Below, in pieces: positions 25,259 through 33,897 of a stretch of DNA of 51,522 nt; the stretch's first letter is position 1; the number at the start of each line of letters is the position of its first letter. The DNA lies in the NCBI GenBank assembly GCA_028876335.1, contig JAGWSG010000066.1, positions 1 through 51,522 on the forward strand, in the 5' to 3' direction. The notes below the pieces were generated by a model. It was not told the origin of the DNA. It saw only the letters and a program-made list of their open reading frames with translations, and did not search any database. The DNA comes from Acidobacteriota bacterium (GTDB lineage: Bacteria; Acidobacteriota; Terriglobia; Terriglobales; Acidobacteriaceae). The position numbers were made by a program, and so were the translations under genes.

Positions 25259-27980
25259 TTGTAATTGTTGCGTATCGAAAAGTTTCTGAAACGCCGAGCA
25301 GTTTCGCTACCTCAGTCCGTAGCCGCTCGGTGATCTGCGCTTCGGTTGCGCTCCAGTCAAAGCGGATGGGTTTGCCCACGTGAACTTCAACTTTGCCTGA
25401 GCGGAACCACCCCTTGCCACGCTCTTTCAACTCACCTAGCCCGCGAATGGCGACCGGCAGTACCGGCGCGTGCGACTGTTTGACCAGTAACCCGATTCCA
25501 GGGCGAAAGTCTGCCAACTGACCCGCTGCAGATCGTGTCCCTTCAGGAAATACCATGACGTTAATGCCACGGTCAAGCGCCTCGCCTGCGTGCTGAAAGC
25601 TACGCTGAAAATCGCGACGCCGCGGCAAGGGAAAGACATTGAACAAACCTGTGGCAAGGATATAGACAAGCGGTCCCAGCAGCATAAATCGACTTTGGCA
25701 GGGTAATCGCTCTGGATTGCGGAAGTGACGATAGTCTTCGAGCATTTCCCCGGCCATCATGGCAGCCATGTGGCGGCGAATGCGTCCTGGCAAAGCATAT
25801 TGCACCAGCGGACCATCGTAGGCGGTTACATGATTACAGATAATCAGCATCGGATCCGAACCGCGAAGATCAGGCGAGCCCACAATTTTTGGTGCGGCTA
25901 GAAACCACACGAGCGGCTGTGCCACCAACTCAAGGAAAGCTTTACGTATCCAGGCAACCGGGCGCGACCAGGGCCAATATGGATACAGAAATTTCTCTTC
26001 ATCCACACGGGCTGCAGCTTCGGCCGGTTGAGCAACGGTGTGCGGATGGGGACTCTGGGGTTCGGCAGCATTGGGAGACTCTGGAGCGAATGGTGCGAAA
26101 GGCTCCGCCTCCTTTTGATGAGTTGGTGTCGCGTACTCTTCTGCGCGAGCTGCGCCTCCAACAAGAGCACGCAAATCACCAACAGTACGTGCGAGATCGA
26201 GCATTTCGTCGTCGAGTCCAGTCCCGAGCTTCTCTTCCAATGCCGCTGCAAGTTGCACGCGGGCCAGGCTGTCCAGGTGCAGATCTTCGCTTAAACGCAG
26301 CTCGTCTCCACCTTCCGCAGGCACTTCACCGCCAAGCTCCGCAATAAGGGCCAGCAACCACTCGTGATGCGTTGAAGAAACCGCAGATGTGCCATTCAAC
26401 GACGGCGCTCCCATTTGCGTGGTTGCCCATGTGGCAACGGCCTTGCGCCGCACTTTGCCCGTGGATGTGCGCGGCAAATCCGGTTCCGGCCAGATCTTCC
26501 AGCGATGCACACGCTGGAACTCCGCAAGGCCTGCGTTTGCCGCCGCAACGGCCGCCGCTGCATCGGCTCCTGCACGCAGGGCCAGCACCGCGAATGGTTC
26601 TGGCCCTTGTGGCGTTTCAACAGCGACAACGGCGCTTGCCGCAATGCCGGTCTGCGCGTCGAGAGCTGCTTCCAGATCTTCAGGATGAATGTTCACGCCG
26701 GAAGAGGTAACGATGACCTCGCTCTTGCGCCCGAGAAATTTCAGGTCGCCCGTGGCCTCCTGCTCGGCAAGGTCGCCCGTGGCCAGCCACTCGTCTTCGC
26801 GTTTGTGCAGCGCGCCGCTTTGCCAAGTCGCCGATGAAATCATTGGCCCTCGCACAAACACTTCGCCGTCAGCGCCAATCTTGACTTCGCGGCCGGGCAG
26901 CGGTTTTCCAATTGTTCCGCTCGCCACATGAAACGGATGATTCAATGTGATGAGCGCTGTTGTCTCCGTCATGCCGTAGCCCTGCACGACAACAAAACCG
27001 AGTCCGTTCCAGAATTGCTCCAGGTCAGAGGAAAGCGCGCCACCGCCGGAGATCAACGCCCAGAATTTGAGGCCAAGCAGACTATGCGCGTCACGAAAGC
27101 GCAACCACCTTTTCCAGCCGAAAGTCCCGGCGGATTTTCCTTGAGACTTTGTCAGGCGCTCGCGCAGTGAGGGGATGCGCGCTTCCAACTGAGTTCTGAC
27201 GAGCGCCATTACACGCGGTACTGCAGCCAGCACACTGATTCGTTCGCGCCTGATCGTCTCCACCAGTCGCGTGGCCACCAGTCGCGATTCAAAATGCACT
27301 TCGGCCGAGAAAATTGCCGGAACCCAAAGCCCCATTGTTTGACCGAAGACATGACTCATGGGCAGAGTGTGCAGAAATCGCAGAGGATGCACGAGCTTTT
27401 CATAGGGCATGTACTTCTGCGCCGCATCTTCGACGGGGCCCATGCTCGCCAGAACATTTCCGTGAGTGTGCACAATGCCCTTCGGGTCGCCTGTCGTGCC
27501 AGAAGTGAAGAGAATCTGCAAGGGTGTACCAGAATTCAATCCTTCAATAGGACCGGCTTCATTCGCGGGAAGGGAAGTCTCCCACTCTTCGAAGCTGAGA
27601 GTGGACCAGTTGGCGTTTGCTTCCTTTAAAAGCTTTACCAACAGCTCTGCATCACCCACCACCAGACTTGGCTTAACGTCCGTAGCAACGCGCAATGCGA
27701 AGTCTGCGCTACCGTAGGCGTCGAGCGGAACAACCAGAACTCCGCGCAACATGCATCCGTAATACGCAGCGATCCATTCGCCGGAGTTTGCGGCCCACAG
27801 TACCACGCGGTCCCCGGAACCGATACCACGCTGGGCGAGCAATGCAGCGAACCGCCCCGATAGACGCACCAGCTCTCCGTAGCGCATCACGCGTCGCCGG
27901 TTGCCGCGGTAATGCACAATGGCAATATCGCGCTCGTGTTGGCGGAAATCGTCGAGCAGTGTGGCCAGATGGACACGCAT
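25239..27980 (-). CDS. Acyl-AMP ligase / acyl carrier / PlsC acyltransferase fusion
   Basis: This 913-residue protein joins three steps of acyl handling. Residues 1-525 are an AMP-forming ligase: LFTSGTTGDPKG (158-168), YGMTET (335-340), TGDL (401-404) and catalytic Lys509 in TSTGK. A short acyl-carrier domain follows (about 538-610), with the phosphopantetheine Ser571 in HLDSLARVQL. After a Pro/Ala/Glu linker, a PlsC/LPLAT domain (about 660-900) shows NHVTAYD (His717-x4-Asp722) and FPEGTRS (811-817). By analogy with Aas it could activate a free fatty acid, hold it on its own carrier and pass it to a lysophospholipid. The order is the reverse of Aas (PlsC first) and the carrier is built in. 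The substrate is inferred. It converges on cheR. Confidence 0.85.
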   Translation of the reverse strand: MRVHLATLLDDFRQHERDIAIVHYRGNRRRVMRYGELVRLSGRFAALLAQRGIGSGDRVVLWAANSGEWIAAYYGCMLRGVLVVPLDAYGSADFALRVATDVKPSLVVGDAELLVKLLKEANANWSTLSFEEWETSLPANEAGPIEGLNSGTPLQILFTSGTTGDPKGIVHTHGNVLASMGPVEDAAQKYMPYEKLVHPLRFLHTLPMSHVFGQTMGLWVPAIFSAEVHFESRLVATRLVETIRRERISVLAAVPRVMALVRTQLEARIPSLRERLTKSQGKSAGTFGWKRWLRFRDAHSLLGLKFWALISGGGALSSDLEQFWNGLGFVVVQGYGMTETTALITLNHPFHVASGTIGKPLPGREVKIGADGEVFVRGPMISSATWQSGALHKREDEWLATGDLAEQEATGDLKFLGRKSEVIVTSSGVNIHPEDLEAALDAQTGIAASAVVAVETPQGPEPFAVLALRAGADAAAAVAAANAGLAEFQRVHRWKIWPEPDLPRTSTGKVRRKAVATWATTQMGAPSLNGTSAVSSTHHEWLLALIAELGGEVPAEGGDELRLSEDLHLDSLARVQLAAALEEKLGTGLDDEMLDLARTVGDLRALVGGAARAEEYATPTHQKEAEPFAPFAPESPNAAEPQSPHPHTVAQPAEAAARVDEEKFLYPYWPWSRPVAWIRKAFLELVAQPLVWFLAAPKIVGSPDLRGSDPMLIICNHVTAYDGPLVQYALPGRIRRHMAAMMAGEMLEDYRHFRNPERLPCQSRFMLLGPLVYILATGLFNVFPLPRRRDFQRSFQHAGEALDRGINVMVFPEGTRSAAGQLADFRPGIGLLVKQSHAPVLPVAIRGLGELKERGKGWFRSGKVEVHVGKPIRFDWSATEAQITERLRTEVAKLLGVSETFRYATITTNAAPE

Positions 27981-28165
27981 GACAAACTCAGGGTATCAGC
28001 GGGTATGGGCCGGTCATTGCCAAGACAAGACACATTGGGGAGTGTTCTTGCCGAAGGATCATCAACGCGAGGGACACATCTTTTCAATCTCAAGTAAATA
28101 AGAAAGGCCTGCATCCAGCTTTCGCTTCCCCTTCGCCTCTTTGCCGCGCTATTCTCGAAGAAGAT

Positions 28166-31100
28166 ATGCCGCCCACCCCAACGCCGGAACCCGCGATGAC
28201 TGACCCGCTAGCGGTCTTCCATCCAGTTACCGCGGCCTGGTTTCGTGCTGTGTTCGACGGACCCACCGCGCCGCAGCGGCAGGGCTGGCCAGTCATTGCA
28301 CGGGGTGAGAACGCACTGATTACTGCGCCAACCGGTACCGGCAAAACGCTTACAGCTTTTCTATGGTGTCTCGACCGATTAATGCTCGACGGACTTGCTT
28401 TAAAGTCCGAGGCCGGCAAAAAGGCAAACCGCAACCACACCCGCATCGTCTACGTTTCGCCGCTCAAGGCGCTGGCCGTGGATGTGGAGCGCAACCTGCG
28501 CTCGCCGCTGGCAGGCATTGCCAACTTTGCCCGCAAGCAGGGAGTCGAATTTCACGAGCCGTCTATCGCGGTGCGCACCGGCGATACGCCCCAACGTGAG
28601 CGTGCCCGTTTTCTGCGCGACCCGGCTGACATTCTCATCACCACACCGGAGTCGCTCTACCTACTGCTTACCTCGCGTGCGGCGGAAACTCTCGCGCTGG
28701 TTGAAACGGTCATCATCGATGAAATTCATGCCCTGGTCCCCACCAAACGCGGCGCGCACATGGCCATCACACTGGAGCGCCTTGAGGCACTCGTTCGAAG
28801 GGCCAGAAAGAAGCCTCTGCAGCGCATTGGCCTCTCTGCAACGCAGCGTCCTCTTGAGGAAGTCGCGCGCTTCCTTGGCGGTGTGGAAATCCCTGTGGGA
28901 AACGCGGCTGGTTTAAGCGGTGCTGTAGCCAATCTGAATTCGGAATCAGCACTTTCCGCTCAAGATGCTCAAGTTGCAGGCGAAGTCTTGGAGGCCGCTG
29001 AATTCGACGAAATTTCCACAGATGTGGAAGAAGTGGGCGAAGCAGCGGAGCCACTGGAGTACCGCCCGGTCACCATCGTCAAGGCGATTAGTCCCAAGCA
29101 GTTAAGCCTTCGTATTGAAGTTCCGGTTGAAGACATGGCGCGCCTGAATGCCATTGAGGAAATCCCATCGGGTCCGGCTTCGCAAATGCCAAAGCGGGTA
29201 TCGATCTGGAATGCAATTCATCCGCGCCTGCTTGAAATTATTCGAGAGCGCCAGTCGACGATTCTCTTTGTGAACAGCCGTCAGGTGGCCGAACGGCTGG
29301 CAGGGGCGCTGAATGATCTTGCTGCCGAGTCTGGCGATTTTCCCGGTCCCATCGCCCGCGCGCACCATGGCTCGCTCGCCGCGCATCAGCGGTCCGTCAT
29401 CGAAGAGCAATTGAAGGCCGGGCAGATTAAAGCTCTTTGCGCCACCTCCACCTTGGAACTCGGTATCGACATGGGTGCCGTCGATCTGGTCATCCAGATT
29501 GAAGCGCCGCCTTCGGTGGCCAGCGGCATGCAGCGTATCGGGCGCGCCGGCCACTCGGTGGACGCAGTGAGCGAGGGCGTTCTCTTTCCGAAATATCGTG
29601 CGGACCTGGTTGCCTGTGCGGCGGTCACGCGCGCCATGCATCACGGCGAAATCGAGTCCACGCGTTACCCGCGCAATCCGCTGGACGTGCTCTGCCAGCA
29701 GTTGGTTGCTATCGTTGGATCTGCACATCCGCAGTCTCTACCCAAACGGCCCAGGAAGAAAGGCCAACCGGAGCTTTTTCAGGAATCAGATAATCCTGCA
29801 TCCGCTGAGGTCCCCGTTGATGAGCTCTTCCGTCTCATTCGGAGCGCGGCGCCGTTTGCAAGACTTACGCGCTCCGCATTTGAGGGCGTACTTGATCTGC
29901 TTAGTGGACGTTACCCCTCCGACGAGTTCGGCGAACTGCGCCCGCGCCTCACGTGGGATCGCATCCGCAATGTTGTCACGGCGCGGCATGGTGCAGCGCG
30001 GCTTGCAATTCTGAATGCGGGAACGATTCCTGATCGCGGCCTTTACGGTGTCTTCCTCGCGCACACGGAAGGAAAGCCGGTCCGCGTTGGCGAGCTGGAC
30101 GAGGAGATGGTCTTCGAGTCGCACACCAATGACACGTTCATCCTTGGCGCATCCACCTGGCGCATAGAAGACATCACGCATGATCGCGTGCTGGTGACAC
30201 CCGCGCCCGGCGAGCCCGGCAAGATGCCGTTCTGGAAGGGCGATGGCCCAGGGCGTCCACTTGAGTTTGGCCGCAAGATCGGTGAGCTGGTGCGCACCCT
30301 GCGCGGCCTGCCCAAACCCGCCGCTCTCACAAAGCTTGTTACGGAACATGATCTCGATCCGAACGCTGCGGAGAATCTGCTTGAATTTCTTGCCGACCAG
30401 CAGGCTGCGACGGGCCAGGTGCCGGATGACCATACGATTGTTGTGGAGCGCGTGCGCGATGAACTGGGTGACTGGCGCATGTGCGTGCTCACACCCTTTG
30501 GCAGCCGTATCCATATGCCGTGGGCGATGGCCGTGCAGGCGCGTATTCGTGCCGCAGGCGGAACCGACGTGGAAACGCTCTGGTCTGACGACGGATTTGT
30601 GCTGCGCTTTCCAGATACTGAGGAGCCGCCGGACGCTGATTGGCTGATGGTGGAGCCGCAGGAAGCCATGCAACTTGTTCTGCGCCAGCTGGGCGCAACC
30701 GCGCTTTTTGCAGGACGTTTCCGCGAAGCGGCAGGCCGCGCGCTTCTTCTACCACGCCGCCGCCCTGACCAGCGCTCTCCGCTTTGGCAGTTGCGCAAGC
30801 GCTCCTATGATTTGCTCAGCGTCGCCTCGCGTTATCCGCAGTTCCCGCTCATGCTAGAGGCCTATCGCGAGTGCCTGCGCGATGTCTTCGACATGCCCGC
30901 GCTGACGGAAATTCTCGGCGAGGTAGCCCAGCGCAAGCTACGCGTCCACGTGGTGGAAACACGCAAGCCCTCGCCGTTTGCTTCGTCGCTGTTATTCAGT
31001 TATGTTGCGAATTTTCTCTACGACGGCGATGCGCCGCTGGCCGAGCGTCGTGCGCAGGCGCTGACCATTGACCAGGATCAGTTGCGCGAGATTTTGGGCG

Positions 31101-33025
31101 AGGCTGACCTGCGCGAACTGCTGGATGCGAACGCCATTGCCGAGGTGGAGGAGACCGCGCAATGCCTAGGTGAAACGCAGCGTGCGCGCACTCTGGATGG
31201 CGTGCACGACCTCTGCCTGCGCCTTGGTGATCTAACTCGTGATGAAATCGCGAGCCGTGTTGCTGATCCTGCGTTGCTAGATAATCTCGATCGTCTTGTC
31301 CGCGTGCGGCGACTGCTTGAGTTGCGCATCGCCGGGGAAAAGCGCTTCGTCGCCGCTGAGGATGCGGCTCGTTATCGCGATGCGCTGGGAATTCCGCTCC
31401 CTCCGGGTCTGCCCGTTTCGTTGCTGGAGCCTGTCGCGCATCCGGTCCTTGAATTGGTTCGCAGGTTTGCGCGCACGCATGGTCCGTTCACGCTGGATCG
31501 GATTTCTCATCGGTTCGGTCTCGATGCGACAGTCGTAGAACATGCGCTGGAGCAACTCGGTCGCGAAGGCCGCGTGCTGGAAGGCGGTTTCACGCCCGGC
31601 TCGGGTCATCGCGAGTGGTGTGACGCGGAAATTCTGCGCCAGATTCGCCGCAAGTCTCTGGCGAAGCTGCGCCGTCAGGTGGAGCCCGTCGAGCAGCACA
31701 CGCTTGCGCGTTTCCTCACTCATTGGCAGGGTCTTGTTGCACCGCGCCGTAACACGAATCTCGACGCGTTGCTCGATGCAATTGAAAGTCTGCAGGGCGC
31801 GCCGCTTGCCGCGTCGCTGCTTGAGTCCACCATTCTGCCTGCGCGCATCACCGGGTACGATCCTGCAGGGCTTGACACGCTGATTGCTGCCGGTGAGGTT
31901 GCATGGACCGGCGTTGAGCCACTCGGCGAACGCGACGGCCGCATCGCATTGTTCCTTGCCGACAAACTTCCGTTGCTCGCGCAGACGCGTCCGCAAGCCG
32001 AACCGCTCACCGAGCGTGAAGAAAAACTGCTCGCGATACTTGAGTCCTCCGGCGCCAGCTTCTTTGAGCCTTTGCATCAGGCCGTGGGCGGCGGCTATCC
32101 GGGTGAATCCATTGATGCGCTCTGGAGCCTGGTCTGGCGTGGCCTCATCACCAATGATTCGCTGCACGCGCTGCGTGCGTACATCGCGCGGCCGGAATCC
32201 GACCGTGCGCCGCGCCGCGCGCATTCGGGTCACTCCTTCCGCTCGCGCCGTACCACTCCACCCAACGCACAAGGTCGATGGGCAGCATTGGCATTGCATG
32301 CGGCGGACTCTTCAAAGGTCAGCGGCACAGAACGCTCACACGCACCGGCGCAACAACTTCTTGCTCGCTACGGGATCCTTACGCGCGAAGCGGTGGGCGC
32401 GGAAAGTATTCCCGGCGGATTCAGCGCCGTGTACGACGTGCTCAAGGCCCTGGAAAACTCCGGGCGCATTCGTCGTGGCTACTTTGTGGCCGGTCTCGGC
32501 GCAACACAATTTGCTTTGCCTGCTGCCGTTGATTTGTTGCGCCAGCTCCGTACCGCGCCGCCGGAGGAGAAGCCGGAGTTTGTACACATAGCCGCATCCG
32601 ATCCGGCCAATCCTTATGGTTCCGTGCTTCCGTGGCCTGCGCTGCCTGCCATGCCAGACGATGCGGAGTCGGCTCCGCGCATCCTTACGCGTGCAGCCTA
32701 CGCCGAGGTTATTCTGCGCAACGGTCAGCTTGTTGCCTGGTTGCGTCGCAACAATCCCAACCTGCTTGTATTTCTTCCGGCAGACGAGCCTGAGCGTACA
32801 CACACCGCAGCGGGACTCGCGCATTTTCTCTGCACCCGCGGTCAGCAGCGGATGCATGCGGGCAGTCATCGCGGGGTGCTCATTACCACCATCAACGGCC
32901 TGCCCGTGCCAGAGCATCCCCTCGCGCGCTTCCTGCTGGATGCATGCTTCTACCAGGGCCCACTTGGCATGCACTTGCGCCGCATGCCCGTGTCGATTCC
33001 GCAACCGCCACAGGGAGTGCAGTAG
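28166..33025 (+). CDS. lhr: Lhr-type ATP-dependent DNA helicase
   Basis: This is a large superfamily 2 helicase linked to DNA repair. The 1619-residue product has Walker A in TAPTGTGKT (about 53-61), DEIH (about 185-188), SATQRPLEEVARFLGG and motif VI as GMQRIGRAGHSV (about 454). After the helicase core come winged-helix and Lhr-core regions (GVFLAHTEGKPVRVGELDEEMV, FILGASTWRIEDI). A long C-terminal part matches full-length bacterial Lhr (about 1500-1600 residues). A Glu-rich insert (about 253-300) separates the RecA-like domains. GAAG just before ATG 28166 supports this start. The nei gene begins 2 bp after its stop. Confidence 0.9.
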   Translation: MPPTPTPEPAMTDPLAVFHPVTAAWFRAVFDGPTAPQRQGWPVIARGENALITAPTGTGKTLTAFLWCLDRLMLDGLALKSEAGKKANRNHTRIVYVSPLKALAVDVERNLRSPLAGIANFARKQGVEFHEPSIAVRTGDTPQRERARFLRDPADILITTPESLYLLLTSRAAETLALVETVIIDEIHALVPTKRGAHMAITLERLEALVRRARKKPLQRIGLSATQRPLEEVARFLGGVEIPVGNAAGLSGAVANLNSESALSAQDAQVAGEVLEAAEFDEISTDVEEVGEAAEPLEYRPVTIVKAISPKQLSLRIEVPVEDMARLNAIEEIPSGPASQMPKRVSIWNAIHPRLLEIIRERQSTILFVNSRQVAERLAGALNDLAAESGDFPGPIARAHHGSLAAHQRSVIEEQLKAGQIKALCATSTLELGIDMGAVDLVIQIEAPPSVASGMQRIGRAGHSVDAVSEGVLFPKYRADLVACAAVTRAMHHGEIESTRYPRNPLDVLCQQLVAIVGSAHPQSLPKRPRKKGQPELFQESDNPASAEVPVDELFRLIRSAAPFARLTRSAFEGVLDLLSGRYPSDEFGELRPRLTWDRIRNVVTARHGAARLAILNAGTIPDRGLYGVFLAHTEGKPVRVGELDEEMVFESHTNDTFILGASTWRIEDITHDRVLVTPAPGEPGKMPFWKGDGPGRPLEFGRKIGELVRTLRGLPKPAALTKLVTEHDLDPNAAENLLEFLADQQAATGQVPDDHTIVVERVRDELGDWRMCVLTPFGSRIHMPWAMAVQARIRAAGGTDVETLWSDDGFVLRFPDTEEPPDADWLMVEPQEAMQLVLRQLGATALFAGRFREAAGRALLLPRRRPDQRSPLWQLRKRSYDLLSVASRYPQFPLMLEAYRECLRDVFDMPALTEILGEVAQRKLRVHVVETRKPSPFASSLLFSYVANFLYDGDAPLAERRAQALTIDQDQLREILGEADLRELLDANAIAEVEETAQCLGETQRARTLDGVHDLCLRLGDLTRDEIASRVADPALLDNLDRLVRVRRLLELRIAGEKRFVAAEDAARYRDALGIPLPPGLPVSLLEPVAHPVLELVRRFARTHGPFTLDRISHRFGLDATVVEHALEQLGREGRVLEGGFTPGSGHREWCDAEILRQIRRKSLAKLRRQVEPVEQHTLARFLTHWQGLVAPRRNTNLDALLDAIESLQGAPLAASLLESTILPARITGYDPAGLDTLIAAGEVAWTGVEPLGERDGRIALFLADKLPLLAQTRPQAEPLTEREEKLLAILESSGASFFEPLHQAVGGGYPGESIDALWSLVWRGLITNDSLHALRAYIARPESDRAPRRAHSGHSFRSRRTTPPNAQGRWAALALHAADSSKVSGTERSHAPAQQLLARYGILTREAVGAESIPGGFSAVYDVLKALENSGRIRRGYFVAGLGATQFALPAAVDLLRQLRTAPPEEKPEFVHIAASDPANPYGSVLPWPALPAMPDDAESAPRILTRAAYAEVILRNGQLVAWLRRNNPNLLVFLPADEPERTHTAAGLAHFLCTRGQQRMHAGSHRGVLITTINGLPVPEHPLARFLLDACFYQGPLGMHLRRMPVSIPQPPQGVQ

Positions 33026-33027
33026 AA

Positions 33028-33897
33028 ATGCCTGAAGGCGATACACTCTTTCGCACTGCACGTGCACTCAGCCGCGCACTTGTAGACCAGCCCATCACCG
33101 GCTTCCGTTCTGCGCTTCCGCGTCTTACAAGCTTTCATCACAACACGCCCATCACAGGCCGTTGCGTTACTGCCGTTGAGTCGCGTGGCAAGTGGCTGCT
33201 CATGCATTTCTCAGGCGGTGACACGCTCGTGACGCATCTGCTCATGAGCGGCAGCTGGCACATTTATCGCCCCGGTGAACGCTGGCAAAAGCCGCAACAC
33301 CACATGCGCATTGTGCTTGAGACGGCGCGCTTTCATGCCATTGCTTTTCGCGTGCCGGTTGCGGAGATGCACACGGCGGCGACGCTCGCGCGCCATCCTC
33401 GCATTCCGCAGGCGTCACTCGATCTGCTCGATCCAACATTCGATGCGGACGAAGCTGCCGCGCGAATTGCACAATGCGCCAGCGAGGAAATCGCGGACGT
33501 GCTTTTGCATCAGCATGTGCTCGCCGGTGTTGGCAATGAGTTCAAGTCAGAGATTTGTTTCGTCTGCGGCGTGCATCCGTTTGCGCGCGTCGCCTCGCTT
33601 ACGGGCGCGGATATCGCCCACATCGTTGCCGCGGCGCATCGCTTGTTGCATGCCAATGTGCAGGAGGATTCTGGCGACACCATCGTGACCTATCGCGGAC
33701 TGCATCGCCGCACCACACACGCCAGTGATCCAAAGGAGAGTGTCTGGGTTTACGGCAGAGCGGGAGAGCCGTGCCGCAAATGCGGCGCGCGCATTGAGAG
33801 CCGAAAGCAGGGCCCCGATGCGCGCGTGAGTTTCTGGTGTCCGCAATGCCAGCTCATGCCGGGCGCTGCGAACCCTGAACAGGCGTTGCGCCGCTAA
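33028..33897 (+). CDS. nei: Endonuclease VIII-like DNA glycosylase
   Basis: This is a bifunctional glycosylase/AP lyase of the Fpg/Nei family that removes oxidised bases. The start at 33028 gives MPEGDTLFR, so Pro2 is the catalytic nucleophile and Glu3 the conserved acid after Met removal. Lys55 (ESRGKW) matches the conserved beta-loop lysine. The helix-two-turn-helix region has LAGVGNEFKSEICF. A C-terminal zinc finger is present (CRKCGARI ... FWCPQCQ). It has 289 residues. It is 2 bp downstream of lhr and surely co-transcribed. Its end overlaps the PBP1b gene end by 4 bp. Confidence 0.88.
   Translation: MPEGDTLFRTARALSRALVDQPITGFRSALPRLTSFHHNTPITGRCVTAVESRGKWLLMHFSGGDTLVTHLLMSGSWHIYRPGERWQKPQHHMRIVLETARFHAIAFRVPVAEMHTAATLARHPRIPQASLDLLDPTFDADEAAARIAQCASEEIADVLLHQHVLAGVGNEFKSEICFVCGVHPFARVASLTGADIAHIVAAAHRLLHANVQEDSGDTIVTYRGLHRRTTHASDPKESVWVYGRAGEPCRKCGARIESRKQGPDARVSFWCPQCQLMPGAANPEQALRR

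Noticed and set aside
31277..32299. 340-codon minus-strand frame inside lhr
   Set aside because: It is antisense to the coding frame of lhr, has no start signals and has an Arg/Gln-rich composition expected from GC-rich codons.
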